Part shown: one piece after another, positions 49,652-57,690 of the stretch
Layout of the letters: each line of letters starts with the position of its first letter
How positions within the stretch are numbered: the first letter of the stretch is position 1
Assembly (NCBI RefSeq): GCF_900086705.1
Contig: NZ_LT575483.1
Location: 2,791,016 to 2,855,015, forward strand
Direction of reading: 5' to 3'
DNA from: Massilibacillus massiliensis
GTDB taxonomy: Bacteria; Bacillota; Negativicutes; FLKF01
DNA length: 64,000 nucleotides
The notes under the pieces: generated by a model
The model's input: the letters and a program-made list of their open reading frames with translations, nothing else
The model's database searches: none
What the model was told of the DNA's origin: nothing
Made by a program: the position numbers and the translations under genes

Positions 49652-50797
49652 TTATTTTAGTTCGTGTACGATATAATCGATTGTACGCATTTGAAGTTTT
49701 AGACGAGGTTCTACGGAGTGGGTGTCCAGCCATTCTTTACTGCTATGTCCACCTGCACCGACCGGACCCATTCCATCCACGGTTGGGATACCAAGTGCGG
49801 CGGTTAAATTGCCGTCGGAGCCGCCGCCGGTTTCTACCCAGTTAAAGTCAAGATTTAATTCTTTCCCGAATTTTGATATGGTATCGCAAAGTGCCAAGGT
49901 TTCGTTGCTTGGCAGCATGACAGGGCGGCTGATTTCTCGTTCGTACGTAATTTTCGCACCACCTGCGGTAAAGGAGTTTTTTGCAAGATCTTGTATGGCT
50001 GTTTCAATACGGTCCGCTTCTGCCGGTGTTTTAAAACGAATGTCGACTTCGGCTGTTGCTTGATCAGGGACAACGTTGACGGCAGTTCCGCCATGGATTA
50101 TACCTACATTAACTGAAGTGCCTACGGCGTAATTGCTTAATTGATTTAATTGGATGATCCAGTGTGCAAGTTCATTGATTGCACTTGATCCTTCCTGCGG
50201 ATTGACACCCGCGTGTGCAGCTGTGCCGCTTGCAGTTACTAGGTATCGCCCGACCCCGCTGCGGAGTTTTACCATATCACCGTTTTTTCGTGCGGCTTCG
50301 ATGACCAATGCATAGCTGCATTTTTGGGCAGTCTCTTCGATAAAAGGGCGCGAATAAATGGAGGAAAGTTCTTCATCGCTATTCAGCAAGAAGCAAATAC
50401 GGGAGTCTTTTAACTTACCGAGTTGTTGCAGTTCCATCAAAGCGTAATACGTCAGGAGGAGACAGCCTTTCATATCGCTGACGCCGGCACCTGTGACGAT
50501 ACCTTTTTCATCGATTTTATAAGGCCTTTGGGCAGCGGTTCCTTCTGGAAATACGGTGTCCATGTGGCCGAGCAATAAAAGTTCATACGTGTCGTCGGGG
50601 CAGTTTGTGATTTTTAAACAAGGGCCTACTTTATCGCTGACTTCGACTGTTTCGACGTGCCAACCCGCTGTTTTGAATTTTTCGCTGAAAAATGCAGCGA
50701 CTTTTTTTGTGCCGGAGGGGGTATAACTTCCGCTGTCGAAGTTAACCAGATATTGTAAATTGTCAAGATAATCATTTAAGTTGAAAACGTTCACCAA
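49652..50797 (-). CDS. M20 family metallopeptidase (glutamate carboxypeptidase-like)
   Basis: 381 residues. Two-zinc M20 site visible as L-L-G-H-M-D-T-V-F-P, G-V-S-D-M-K-G, N-S-D-E-E-L (catalytic Glu pair), and a C-terminal G-A-G-G-H-S-S-K-E. The lid domain has T-A-A-H-A-G-V-N-P. It probably removes a C-terminal amino acid from small peptides or acyl-amino acids. It is the third gene of an operon behind two membrane proteins, under a sigma-54 promoter, so the membrane pair may import its substrate or export the product. Confidence 0.87.
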   Translation of the reverse strand: MVNVFNLNDYLDNLQYLVNFDSGSYTPSGTKKVAAFFSEKFKTAGWHVETVEVSDKVGPCLKITNCPDDTYELLLLGHMDTVFPEGTAAQRPYKIDEKGIVTGAGVSDMKGCLLLTYYALMELQQLGKLKDSRICFLLNSDEELSSIYSRPFIEETAQKCSYALVIEAARKNGDMVKLRSGVGRYLVTASGTAAHAGVNPQEGSSAINELAHWIIQLNQLSNYAVGTSVNVGIIHGGTAVNVVPDQATAEVDIRFKTPAEADRIETAIQDLAKNSFTAGGAKITYEREISRPVMLPSNETLALCDTISKFGKELNLDFNWVETGGGSDGNLTAALGIPTVDGMGPVGAGGHSSKEWLDTHSVEPRLKLQMRTIDYIVHELK

Positions 50798-50836
50798 ATC
50801 AGATCCTTTCGTTTGTGGATAAATTCTCGTTTAATT

Positions 50837-51286
50837 TTATGCGAAAAATCGCATGACGAGCATAGAAAGTGCAGCATTTAAGATGCAAATACCAAGTAGA
50901 ACGGGGTAATGACGGCTTGGAATACCAGCAGTGCCGAGCAGGCGTCCCATATATTGCACTTGTGCGCCCATCAGAAAAATTGCTGGGATAAGGATCGTTA
51001 CATGCTCCTTGGTTAAAATTCCTTCATTGAAAAGACTGGCACAGGCACCGACTCCACCGCCCATAGCAAGCCAGGCGCTTAGAAGAACGGTTACACCTTC
51101 GCCAGGCAACCCAAAGATCGCCATAATAGGGGCAAAAACTTCACCGAGAAATGCAAGCAGACCGGTAATTTTTAAGATCTCAATAAAAACAAATGCCATG
51201 ACGAGATTTGGGATGATACTGTTGAGGTTGATATGAAGACCTTTTTTAGCACCTTCGACAAAGATGTCGATTAAAGATTTATTCAT
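50837..51286 (-). CDS. YjiG/SpmB-like membrane protein (Gate/nucleoside recognition domain)
   Basis: 149 residues with four hydrophobic helices, including P-N-L-V-M-A-F-V-F-I-E-I and A-W-L-A-M-G-G-G-V-G-A-C-A-S-L-F. The G-G-G-V-G-A region is typical of the nucleoside-recognition (Gate) family of which YjiG and SpmB are members. Its start overlaps the stop of the upstream partner (TAATG), so the two are made together, as YjiH/YjiG pairs are. Probable transport function for peptidase substrate or product; not established. Confidence 0.75.
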   Translation of the reverse strand: MNKSLIDIFVEGAKKGLHINLNSIIPNLVMAFVFIEILKITGLLAFLGEVFAPIMAIFGLPGEGVTVLLSAWLAMGGGVGACASLFNEGILTKEHVTILIPAIFLMGAQVQYMGRLLGTAGIPSRHYPVLLGICILNAALSMLVMRFFA

Positions 51287-51954
51287 TATTTTACAGCCTC
51301 CTCGCTAAAGCGTTTCAGATAAATTCGCATGAGATTTGCACCAAATATTTTAAAAGCGAATAAAACGACAAGTGGCAAAATGATTGGTACAGTTAAAGCG
51401 GCAAAGAGTGCTGAACCAGTTGCTAGGTAATTGGTAATGGTACCGCCTGCACTGAATTGAAATTGGCAGAAAATCAAACGTTCTTTATCGGTGATCTGAT
51501 TTTCTGTGCGAAGCGCTTTAGTCATTCCCGCGCCGGCATCCGTGCTTTGTAGACTTGAAATGAGAGCGAGCCCTGCAATGCCTGGAATCCCAAGTAATGG
51601 GCGGAGAATTGGAGTGAGTAATTTTTGTGCGGCTTTCAGTCCTTGCAAATGGGTAACGATTTCAACGACACCGAGAGCCAGCATAACGCTTGGTGCCAGG
51701 CTCAGTGCAAATAAGAAGCCATCACGTGCGCCAAGCCCTGCCTTTCCGGTAAATGTAGTAAGTCCGCCATTTGGCGCTTGGACAGAACCATATTTTCCAA
51801 GCAACGCACTAAAATCGAGTGCTTTTAATGCACCGCTGGCGCTGTTGAAAATGCCTGAGAAAAAAAGAATGGCAAAAATGAGTGCGACAAATCCATACCA
51901 AGGTACAGTAAGTTTTGTCGATTCGGAGGTAGTTTGCTGTTGTTGTTCCTTCAT
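51286..51954 (-). CDS. YjiH/SpmA-like membrane protein (Gate/nucleoside recognition domain)
   Basis: 222 residues with about five membrane helices. It includes F-S-G-I-F-N-S-A-S-G, F-A-L-S-L-A-P-S-V-M-L-A-L-G-V-V-E-I and S-S-L-Q-S-T-D-A-G-A-G-M-T, characteristic of YjiH-like Gate-domain proteins. First gene of the three-gene peptidase operon, transcribed from the sigma-54 promoter 60 bases upstream. The ribosome site is AAGGGAAG. Confidence 0.76.
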   Translation of the reverse strand: MKEQQQQTTSESTKLTVPWYGFVALIFAILFFSGIFNSASGALKALDFSALLGKYGSVQAPNGGLTTFTGKAGLGARDGFLFALSLAPSVMLALGVVEIVTHLQGLKAAQKLLTPILRPLLGIPGIAGLALISSLQSTDAGAGMTKALRTENQITDKERLIFCQFQFSAGGTITNYLATGSALFAALTVPIILPLVVLFAFKIFGANLMRIYLKRFSEEAVK

Positions 51955-51979
51955 AAAAATCTTCCCTTCGATGTTTTGT

Positions 51980-51994
51980 CCAGAAAAATTCTGG
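51980..51994. promoter_or_regulatory. Dyad in leader of peptidase operon
   Basis: CCAGAAAAATTCTGG, 6-bp arms around three A/T bases, located between the sigma-54 promoter and the first start codon. It may be a regulator site or a small RNA hairpin. Confidence 0.4.
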
Positions 51995-52011
51995 AGTTGT
52001 TATTGTATATA

Positions 52012-52027
52012 TGCAAATTATGTGCCA
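52012..52027 (-). promoter_or_regulatory. Sigma-54 (-24/-12) promoter of peptidase operon
   Basis: On the minus strand: TGGCAC, 5 bases, TTGCA, an essentially perfect sigma-54 promoter. Transcription would start near 52000, about 45 bases before the first gene. The activator gene lies divergently beside it. Confidence 0.85.
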
Positions 52028-52148
52028 ATAATTTTTATTTATATAGAACGACATGAAGGTTAAAAATAGTGCTTTTATGTCTAAATAAAGTTTTATAAAA
52101 GAAAGGAAAATGCTATACTATATCTTAAATTGGTGGAATGAGTCTAAA

Positions 52149-52168
52149 AGGTTTAACCAATTTAACCA
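52149..52168. promoter_or_regulatory. Candidate activator-binding repeats
   Basis: GGTTTAACCAATTTAACCA: a GGTT-TAACC dyad followed by a second TTTAACCA copy, about 125-140 bases upstream of the sigma-54 promoter on its minus strand, the usual distance for an enhancer site. Confidence 0.45.
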
Positions 52169-52189
52169 TTTAGATGATTGGAGGCGCTT

Positions 52190-54208
52190 ATGGGAAAACC
52201 ACGGGTTGCGATCGTATTATTGCGCAAAAGATTTCATTTTGTATATCAACTGCAGGCTTTGCTTGGTAAGTATATTGACTTTATCAGCTATTCACTAGAA
52301 GAAGGCATTGATTCTTATATCAATTGTGATTTAGCTCTTGTACCGTCGTATGAAGTTGCTGGTATTGTAAAACGCTACCTTATGCCGCAAACAGAGCTCT
52401 TGGTTGTGCGGCGGACGATTTCTAAAAGTGCCTGGGATAAACTGAGTCAAATACCGCCAAACACAAAAGTATTGGTGGTGAATACGTATTGGGAGATGTC
52501 GACGCAAACGGTGGCAGTACTGTATGAATTAGGGCTTTATCAATTGGAACTGATTCCGTTTAATAACAATCAACCGGAGAATTATCGAGACATTCGTTAT
52601 GCGATTACGCCAAATGAAAGGGAGAGTGTACCCGGTTATATTGAGCATGCCATTGATATAGGAACACGTCCGGTGGATGTTTCAACGATATTTGATATTT
52701 TACATAAATTGAATTTGGTAAATCAGGTTACCAAACAATTGCTTTATGCGCATATGAAAGAAATGGTGCCGATGAGTCCCGGTTTTGTGAATTTGTTTTA
52801 TCGTTTTTATGATACAAAGGAAGATTTTGAGCAATTGCTGGATATGATTGATGACGTGGTATTGACGTTTGATATAGAACAACATGTAAAAATCTATAAT
52901 CAGCAGGCCGTTAAGTTTTTCAGCCATATTCTGCATTTAGCGGATCAGCCTTTAGAAAATTTGTTTGCAAAGATTTCCGCAAAGGAAATTTGTGAAGTGG
53001 AAGAAGTAAAAGATGCTGTGGTTATTTTACAGGGCACTTATTATGTTGTGAATAAATCACCGATTTTGAAGAACGGGCGCATACATGGGGGAATACTTAC
53101 CATTCGTCCGTGTGACAGCATCCAAAATCAGAATACAAAAATCCATGAGGCGATGGTTTCACAAGGTTATATTGCGAAATATACATTTGCCAATATTCTC
53201 GGTACGCATCAGGCCATTCAGCAAGCGATTACTTTTGCGCAAAAAGCGGCGCGAACAGAGAGTGATATTTTGATTGAAGCGGAAAGTGGTACCGGAAAAG
53301 AACTTTTTGCACAAGCCATTCACAACTATTCTACACGTCGCAAAGGCCCTTTTGTTGCCTTTAATTGTGCGGCGTTGAGTGGGTCTCTGCTCGAAAGTGA
53401 ATTATTTGGATATGAGGAAGGGGCTTTTACAGGGGCAAGCCGGCGAGGAAAACGCGGTTTGTTTGAAATGGCGAATCAAGGGACTATTTTTTTAGATGAA
53501 ATATCCGAAGTGTCAACAGAAACACAAGTAAAGTTACTGCGTGTTTTGCAAGAACGCGAGTTGATACGCGTAGGCGGAACGAAAATTATTCCGATTGATA
53601 TTCGCGTGATTGCAGCAACGAATCAAAATTTATATCAATTGGTAGAAGAAAAAAAGTTTCGGATGGATTTATATTTCCGGCTAAATGTATTTAATTTACG
53701 TATTCCTCCGCTGCGGGAAAGAAAATCGGATATTTCTTATTTAATTAAAGCTTTTTTACGTGAAAAAAATGTCAGAGTTGATTTTCCACAGGAGACAATG
53801 CAGATTTTGCTTGCGCATCAGTGGGCGGGAAACATTCGTGAATTACGTAATTGCATCGAATATATGGTCAGTATGGATGAGGGGTTTGAACCCCAAAATT
53901 TACCGGGGCATATCTTAAGAGGCATTCAGCGTCATAGGGATCAAGAGGAGCGTTTCTTGAGAGAGAGCAATCCTGGCGAAGAAGGCGAATGCATTTTAAA
54001 AATTCTGTTTGAAGCACAGCGGCAATGTCGTTATATTGGGCGAAAAGAGATTTCGGCGCAATTGAAGGAACAGGATATATTTTTGAGTGAACAAAGTGTT
54101 CGAACCGCCTTAAAGAAACTGAATGCGCAAGGCTTGGTTTGTATATTGAAGGGTCGTGCCGGTACGAAAATTACTGAGAAAGGCAAGCGATTCTTTAAAT
54201 CTATATAG
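52190..54208 (+). CDS. Sigma-54-dependent activator with PrpR-like sensor and winged-helix C-terminus
   Basis: 672 residues. N-terminal about 170 residues resemble the PrpR receiver-like sensor (R-V-A-I-V-L-L-R-K-R-F, D-L-A-L-V-P-S-Y-E-V, R-P-V-D-V near 165). A PAS-like part follows (D-V-V-L-T-F-D-I-E near residue 225). The AAA+ domain has E-S-G-T-G-K-E (about 365), E-L-F-G-Y-E-E-G-A-F-T-G-A (about 403-415, the GAFTGA loop that contacts sigma-54) and R-L-N-V-F-N-L-R-I-P-P-L-R-E-R. The C-terminus (about 605-670) looks like a winged helix (R-K-E-I-S-A-Q-L, V-R-T-A-L-K-K-L-N-A-Q-G-L-V) rather than the usual Fis-type helix-turn-helix. It should activate the adjacent divergent operon. The ATG behind GGAGG is used. 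Confidence 0.9.
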   Translation: MGKPRVAIVLLRKRFHFVYQLQALLGKYIDFISYSLEEGIDSYINCDLALVPSYEVAGIVKRYLMPQTELLVVRRTISKSAWDKLSQIPPNTKVLVVNTYWEMSTQTVAVLYELGLYQLELIPFNNNQPENYRDIRYAITPNERESVPGYIEHAIDIGTRPVDVSTIFDILHKLNLVNQVTKQLLYAHMKEMVPMSPGFVNLFYRFYDTKEDFEQLLDMIDDVVLTFDIEQHVKIYNQQAVKFFSHILHLADQPLENLFAKISAKEICEVEEVKDAVVILQGTYYVVNKSPILKNGRIHGGILTIRPCDSIQNQNTKIHEAMVSQGYIAKYTFANILGTHQAIQQAITFAQKAARTESDILIEAESGTGKELFAQAIHNYSTRRKGPFVAFNCAALSGSLLESELFGYEEGAFTGASRRGKRGLFEMANQGTIFLDEISEVSTETQVKLLRVLQERELIRVGGTKIIPIDIRVIAATNQNLYQLVEEKKFRMDLYFRLNVFNLRIPPLRERKSDISYLIKAFLREKNVRVDFPQETMQILLAHQWAGNIRELRNCIEYMVSMDEGFEPQNLPGHILRGIQRHRDQEERFLRESNPGEEGECILKILFEAQRQCRYIGRKEISAQLKEQDIFLSEQSVRTALKKLNAQGLVCILKGRAGTKITEKGKRFFKSI

Positions 54209-54211
54209 AAA

Positions 54212-54254
54212 AAACGAATCGGTAAGAGGCGCTGATCCTCTTACCGATTCGTTT
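54212..54254. terminator. Bidirectional terminator between activator and hydrolase genes
   Basis: An 18-bp perfect inverted repeat from AAACGAATCGG outward, 7-base loop, serving the + activator gene and the - hydrolase gene. Confidence 0.88.
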
Positions 54255-54275
54255 AAAAGGTATTTGTATTTTAAA

Positions 54276-55508
54276 TTAGTCTTGTGTGGATAGGCGGCGG
54301 ATTGCCGTATAAAGGACATCCGTTGCAGCGGCGATATCTTTGATTTCTGCTGATTCGGCAGGATTATGGCTGATTCCATCTTTACAAGGAATGAAGAGCA
54401 TGCCAGTAGGTGCAATCGGTGCCCAGTGCATAGCATCGTGTCCGGCGCCGCTTGGCAATTGCATATAAGCGTAATCTTTTTCTTTACAAATTTCATCCAG
54501 AAAGGAAATCATATCATCTCTAAGTTTAACCGGTGTTTCGTTGGTAAGAGTTGTGATTTCAGTTGTTAAATTACGTTCGTTGGCGATTGCATTTATTTCA
54601 GCGATTACAGCTTTGACAACTTTAATTTTCGTTTCCATATAGATACTGCGGATATCAATACCCAATTCAACTTTTCCCGGAACGACATTCATAACGCCTG
54701 GATAAGCTTGGATAATTCCCGTTGTACCGACAACTGGGAATTCTTTTGAGTCTTTTGCAATTTTTTCAACTTGCAGGATGATTTCAGCCGCCGCACAAAG
54801 TGCATCTTGACGCATGTTCATTGGTGTGGCGCCAGAATGATCAGCTTGTCCGTTTAATATGACTTTGAGACGTGTTGGTGCTGCGATTCCTGTGACGATG
54901 CCAAGTTGATGTTTTGTAGTTTCCAAAACTTTGCCTTGTTCGATATGGATTTCCATAAATGCTTTTAATTTATCTGTGTACTCGGTTTCTTCAATTTTGT
55001 CAGCATCCAGTCCGCGAAGTTTTAGAACGTCGTAGAGCGAGGCACCGGTTTTATCTACTAATTTTTTTAATAAATGGATATCCATTTCACCGCGCATTGC
55101 TTTGCTGCCGAGTGTAGCAACACCAAAACGGCTGGATTCTTCTGCCATGAATACAACGACTTCAATTGGATGATAGTTTTCGAAGTTTTCTTCATTCATA
55201 CAATTGATGACTTCGATTGCACCAAGAACGCCAACGACACCATCAAAATTACCGCCGTTTGGTACGCTGTCGATATGCGATCCCATCATAACGACTTTTG
55301 CAGTAGGATTTGTTCCTTCGCGTCGTCCGATGATATTTCCGAAGTTATCAATACGAATTGTTAAACCAGCGTTTTCCATCAAATCTATAATAAATTTGCG
55401 CGCTTGCCAGTCTTCGTCGCTAAAAGCGAGACGTGTGATGCCCTGACCAGGAGCTGTAATTATACTCATTTTTTCAAAATTTTCTGCTAATCTTTGTTGG
55501 GAGACCAT
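54276..55508 (-). CDS. Zn-dependent hydrolase of the hydantoinase/carbamoylase (M20) family
   Basis: 410 residues. Conserved features of N-carbamoyl-amino-acid hydrolase/allantoate amidohydrolase enzymes: M-G-S-H-I-D-S-V-P-N-G-G-N-F-D-G, E-E-S-S-R-F-G, M-E-I-H-I-E-Q-G, A-D-H-S-G-A-T-P-M and S-G-A-G-H-D-A-M. These supply the two metal sites and carbamoyl recognition. It cleaves a carbamoyl or related amide from an amino acid or ureide. Exact substrate unknown. It stands alone between terminator and next M20 gene but is of the same peptide/amide theme as its neighbours. Confidence 0.9.
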   Translation of the reverse strand: MVSQQRLAENFEKMSIITAPGQGITRLAFSDEDWQARKFIIDLMENAGLTIRIDNFGNIIGRREGTNPTAKVVMMGSHIDSVPNGGNFDGVVGVLGAIEVINCMNEENFENYHPIEVVVFMAEESSRFGVATLGSKAMRGEMDIHLLKKLVDKTGASLYDVLKLRGLDADKIEETEYTDKLKAFMEIHIEQGKVLETTKHQLGIVTGIAAPTRLKVILNGQADHSGATPMNMRQDALCAAAEIILQVEKIAKDSKEFPVVGTTGIIQAYPGVMNVVPGKVELGIDIRSIYMETKIKVVKAVIAEINAIANERNLTTEITTLTNETPVKLRDDMISFLDEICKEKDYAYMQLPSGAGHDAMHWAPIAPTGMLFIPCKDGISHNPAESAEIKDIAAATDVLYTAIRRLSTQD

Positions 55509-55602
55509 GTTACCACCATCCTAAAATATATATTCATTCTAATGGTAAACGGAGAAATGAAATAATGCAATAATCAATATTGAATCATAGGATTAATGAA
55601 TC

Positions 55603-56919
55603 TTATAATTCCTTCGTTAGCAATTCTGCAGCCGCAGCGGCAAGTAACTTTATTGCTGGGTCAAGAGCTGTTTCATCGAAATCAAACCGAGAATCGTGAT
55701 GGCCGGCTGACAAAGTAGTACCGATCATCATATAGGCGGCTTGCCCTCCGGTTTTTTGAATGCGTTCGATAAAGTAAGAAAAGTCTTCACTTGCGCCGAA
55801 CGGACAAGCGGGAATCATTTCCTTGAAAATTCCGAGCCTCGTTGCAGTTTTGGTTAGTTTTTCTGCGAGTCGTCTATTTGTATCGCCGCCGGCGGCACTG
55901 CCCATATCAGTGATTTTTACCTTGACATCATACATTAGAGCGGCGGTTGTGATAATCTTCTTTGCTTCTTTTGCCATGTATTGATTGATTTTAGAAGTTG
56001 CGCCGCGTGTTTCTAGCTTCAAAATTGCATTTGCAGGTATAATGTTTCGTCCGCTTCCAGCTGTTAATATGCCGACATTGATACGTGATGCGCCTTCGCT
56101 ATGCCTTGGAATGGCATGGAGATTTAAAGTTGCACATGAAGCTGCTAAGAGGGCGTTTTTCCCTTCTTCGGGTGCGGCACCTGCATGTGCTGGCAAGCCG
56201 GAAAATTCCGCATCAAATTTGCTGGTGGCCAAAAAGCTGGTTACGTTGCAGGTCAATTGCCCTGTTCTTTTCATTTGTAGGCCTAGATGTGCTCCTACTA
56301 TAAAATCAACATCATCAACGACTCCGCGTTCGACCATGGCTTTAGCGCCTCGGGTTCCTTCTTCAGCGGGCTGAAAGATGAGTTTAATCGTTCCGGCAAG
56401 ATGGTCTTGTAATTGAACCAAAATTTCGGCAACAGCTAAACCGATGGCCGTATGTCCATCATGTCCACAAGCATGCATAGATCCTTTATAAATGGAAGTA
56501 AAACCTTCTTTGCAGGGAATGTGAGATTCTTCTTGTGTTTCCGTAATATCTGTAGCATCTATATCAAAGCGAAGGGCAATCGTGGGGCCCGGTTTTTTGA
56601 ATGTGAAGATTCCGACGACTCCGGTTTTGCCTCCACCCATCTTGTTTACCCATTTCGGATTGGCACCTTGATTGAGTGCGCGTTTCATATGTTCGGCTAA
56701 TATAATTGCTTTAGGAACGCCTGACATTGCTGATTCGGCAATGACTTGTTTACCAACCTGCACTTCGTACCCTAAATCAGAGAGGATATCAGCTATGATT
56801 GCTGAGGTACGAAATTCTACCCAAGCTGACTCTGGATGACGGTGGAAATCACGACGTCTAGCTATTGTAAGGTCTTTTAAGTCTTCAGCTAAGGTGGTAA
56901 TCTGGTGATCTAATATCAT
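55603..56919 (-). CDS. M20D amidohydrolase (AbgA/AbgB-like)
   Basis: 438 residues. It opens with R-R-R-D-F-H-R-H-P-E-S-A-W-V-E-F-R-T-S, then A-L-R-F-D-I-D-A-T-D, H-A-C-G-H-D-G-H-T-A, Q-P-A-E-E-G-T-R-G-A and S-E-D-F-S-Y-F near the end, the standard metal and substrate motifs of aminoacylase/p-aminobenzoyl-glutamate hydrolase relatives. The H-P-E-S-A-W and long spacer to the metal site fit the AbgA side. It hydrolyses an N-acyl or aminobenzoyl amide. The AAAGGAGCG ribosome site precedes the ATG. It has a structured leader upstream (see regulatory entry). Confidence 0.88.
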   Translation of the reverse strand: MILDHQITTLAEDLKDLTIARRRDFHRHPESAWVEFRTSAIIADILSDLGYEVQVGKQVIAESAMSGVPKAIILAEHMKRALNQGANPKWVNKMGGGKTGVVGIFTFKKPGPTIALRFDIDATDITETQEESHIPCKEGFTSIYKGSMHACGHDGHTAIGLAVAEILVQLQDHLAGTIKLIFQPAEEGTRGAKAMVERGVVDDVDFIVGAHLGLQMKRTGQLTCNVTSFLATSKFDAEFSGLPAHAGAAPEEGKNALLAASCATLNLHAIPRHSEGASRINVGILTAGSGRNIIPANAILKLETRGATSKINQYMAKEAKKIITTAALMYDVKVKITDMGSAAGGDTNRRLAEKLTKTATRLGIFKEMIPACPFGASEDFSYFIERIQKTGGQAAYMMIGTTLSAGHHDSRFDFDETALDPAIKLLAAAAAELLTKEL

Positions 56920-57063
56920 AAAAATTCGCTCCTTTGTTTATGAAATAAGAAATGCAACAAGAGAGGCAGCGCAGTTGATGCATATATGTCTAGTGAATCG
57001 AGTTTGACAGTAATGTATTATTGAAAGGTTGTAAGAGGCGGTAGATTTTAAGAAAAATAAAAA

Positions 57064-57140
57064 GACGCCATGAGCTTACACTCAGGCGCCTTTGCCTATT
57101 ACTATACATCTATTATAGGACAAGAACATATGCATGTAAA
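57064..57140 (-). promoter_or_regulatory. Minus-strand promoter followed at once by an intrinsic terminator (attenuator-like)
   Basis: On the minus strand TTTACA, 17 bases, TATAAT (57140 down to 57112), then 20-odd bases, then GGCG-x-TGAG ... CTCA-x-CGCC hairpin and TTTTTATTTTT. A transcript from this promoter would stop after about 50 bases unless read-through is allowed, then run about 130 bases to the M20D gene. It could be an attenuator or a tiny RNA. Confidence 0.5.
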
Positions 57141-57214
57141 TATGTAATCAAGTATATCGATTTTGAATTTTTGCAAAAAGATATAGTTTAAAGGCTATGT
57201 ATTTTAAATATTTA

Positions 57215-57223
57215 TGATATAAT
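57215..57223 (+). promoter_or_regulatory. Extended -10 promoter of CheY-like/CheX-like pair
   Basis: TGATATAAT with a poor -35; 84 bases upstream of the TTG start. Confidence 0.5.
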
Positions 57224-57306
57224 TAAAATGCATGACATTATATTCTTAGCAGGCTGTATGACTTTATCGTAGAATAATTGTTATAAAGCTATGGGGGGGG
57301 AAAGCA

Positions 57307-57690
57307 TTGAAGAAAACACTGAAGATACTCGTTTGCGATGATTCTACTTTATTGCGAAAAAAGTTGACGAAAGAATTGGAAAGCAGAGATTGCGAAGTCA
57401 TAGAAGCTAAAAATGGCAAAGAAGCAGTTATGATGTTCTTGAAAAACCATCCTCATGGAATCTTTATGGATATTGTTATGCCAGAAGTTGGCGGGCTTGA
57501 AGCTTTAAAAGCAATTCGCGAAATTGATAAAAAGGCTTATGTCGTTATGTTATCTTCTGCGGGGACTTCTGCAAAATTATTAGAATCATTAAAACTTGGT
57601 GCAGTCGATTTTATTCAAAAACCATATACTGTGGAGCAAATTGATAAGGCGATCATAGATTTAAGGAAGAGGGTATATGAGCATGCTTAA
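57307..57690 (+). CDS. Single-domain response regulator (CheY-like)
   Basis: 127 residues, only a receiver domain. Acidic pair D11-D12, phosphorylation site D55 (M-D-I-V-M-P), the S/T in M-L-S-S-A-G-T-S and the lysine in D-F-I-Q-K-P-Y are all present. No output domain, so it signals by protein contact. Start TTG after a run of eight G that includes the ribosome site. It overlaps the next gene by 14 bases, so the two form a functional pair. Confidence 0.9.
   Translation: MKKTLKILVCDDSTLLRKKLTKELESRDCEVIEAKNGKEAVMMFLKNHPHGIFMDIVMPEVGGLEALKAIREIDKKAYVVMLSSAGTSAKLLESLKLGAVDFIQKPYTVEQIDKAIIDLRKRVYEHA

Larger units (their letters stand above)
56920..57306. other. Divergent control region between M20D and CheY-like genes
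   Basis: 387 bases with no credible gene. It holds, from right to left, an extended -10 promoter for the + genes, a minus-strand promoter and a terminator-like hairpin facing the M20D gene, each listed separately, and an otherwise unremarkable AT-rich leader next to the M20D start. Confidence 0.6.
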
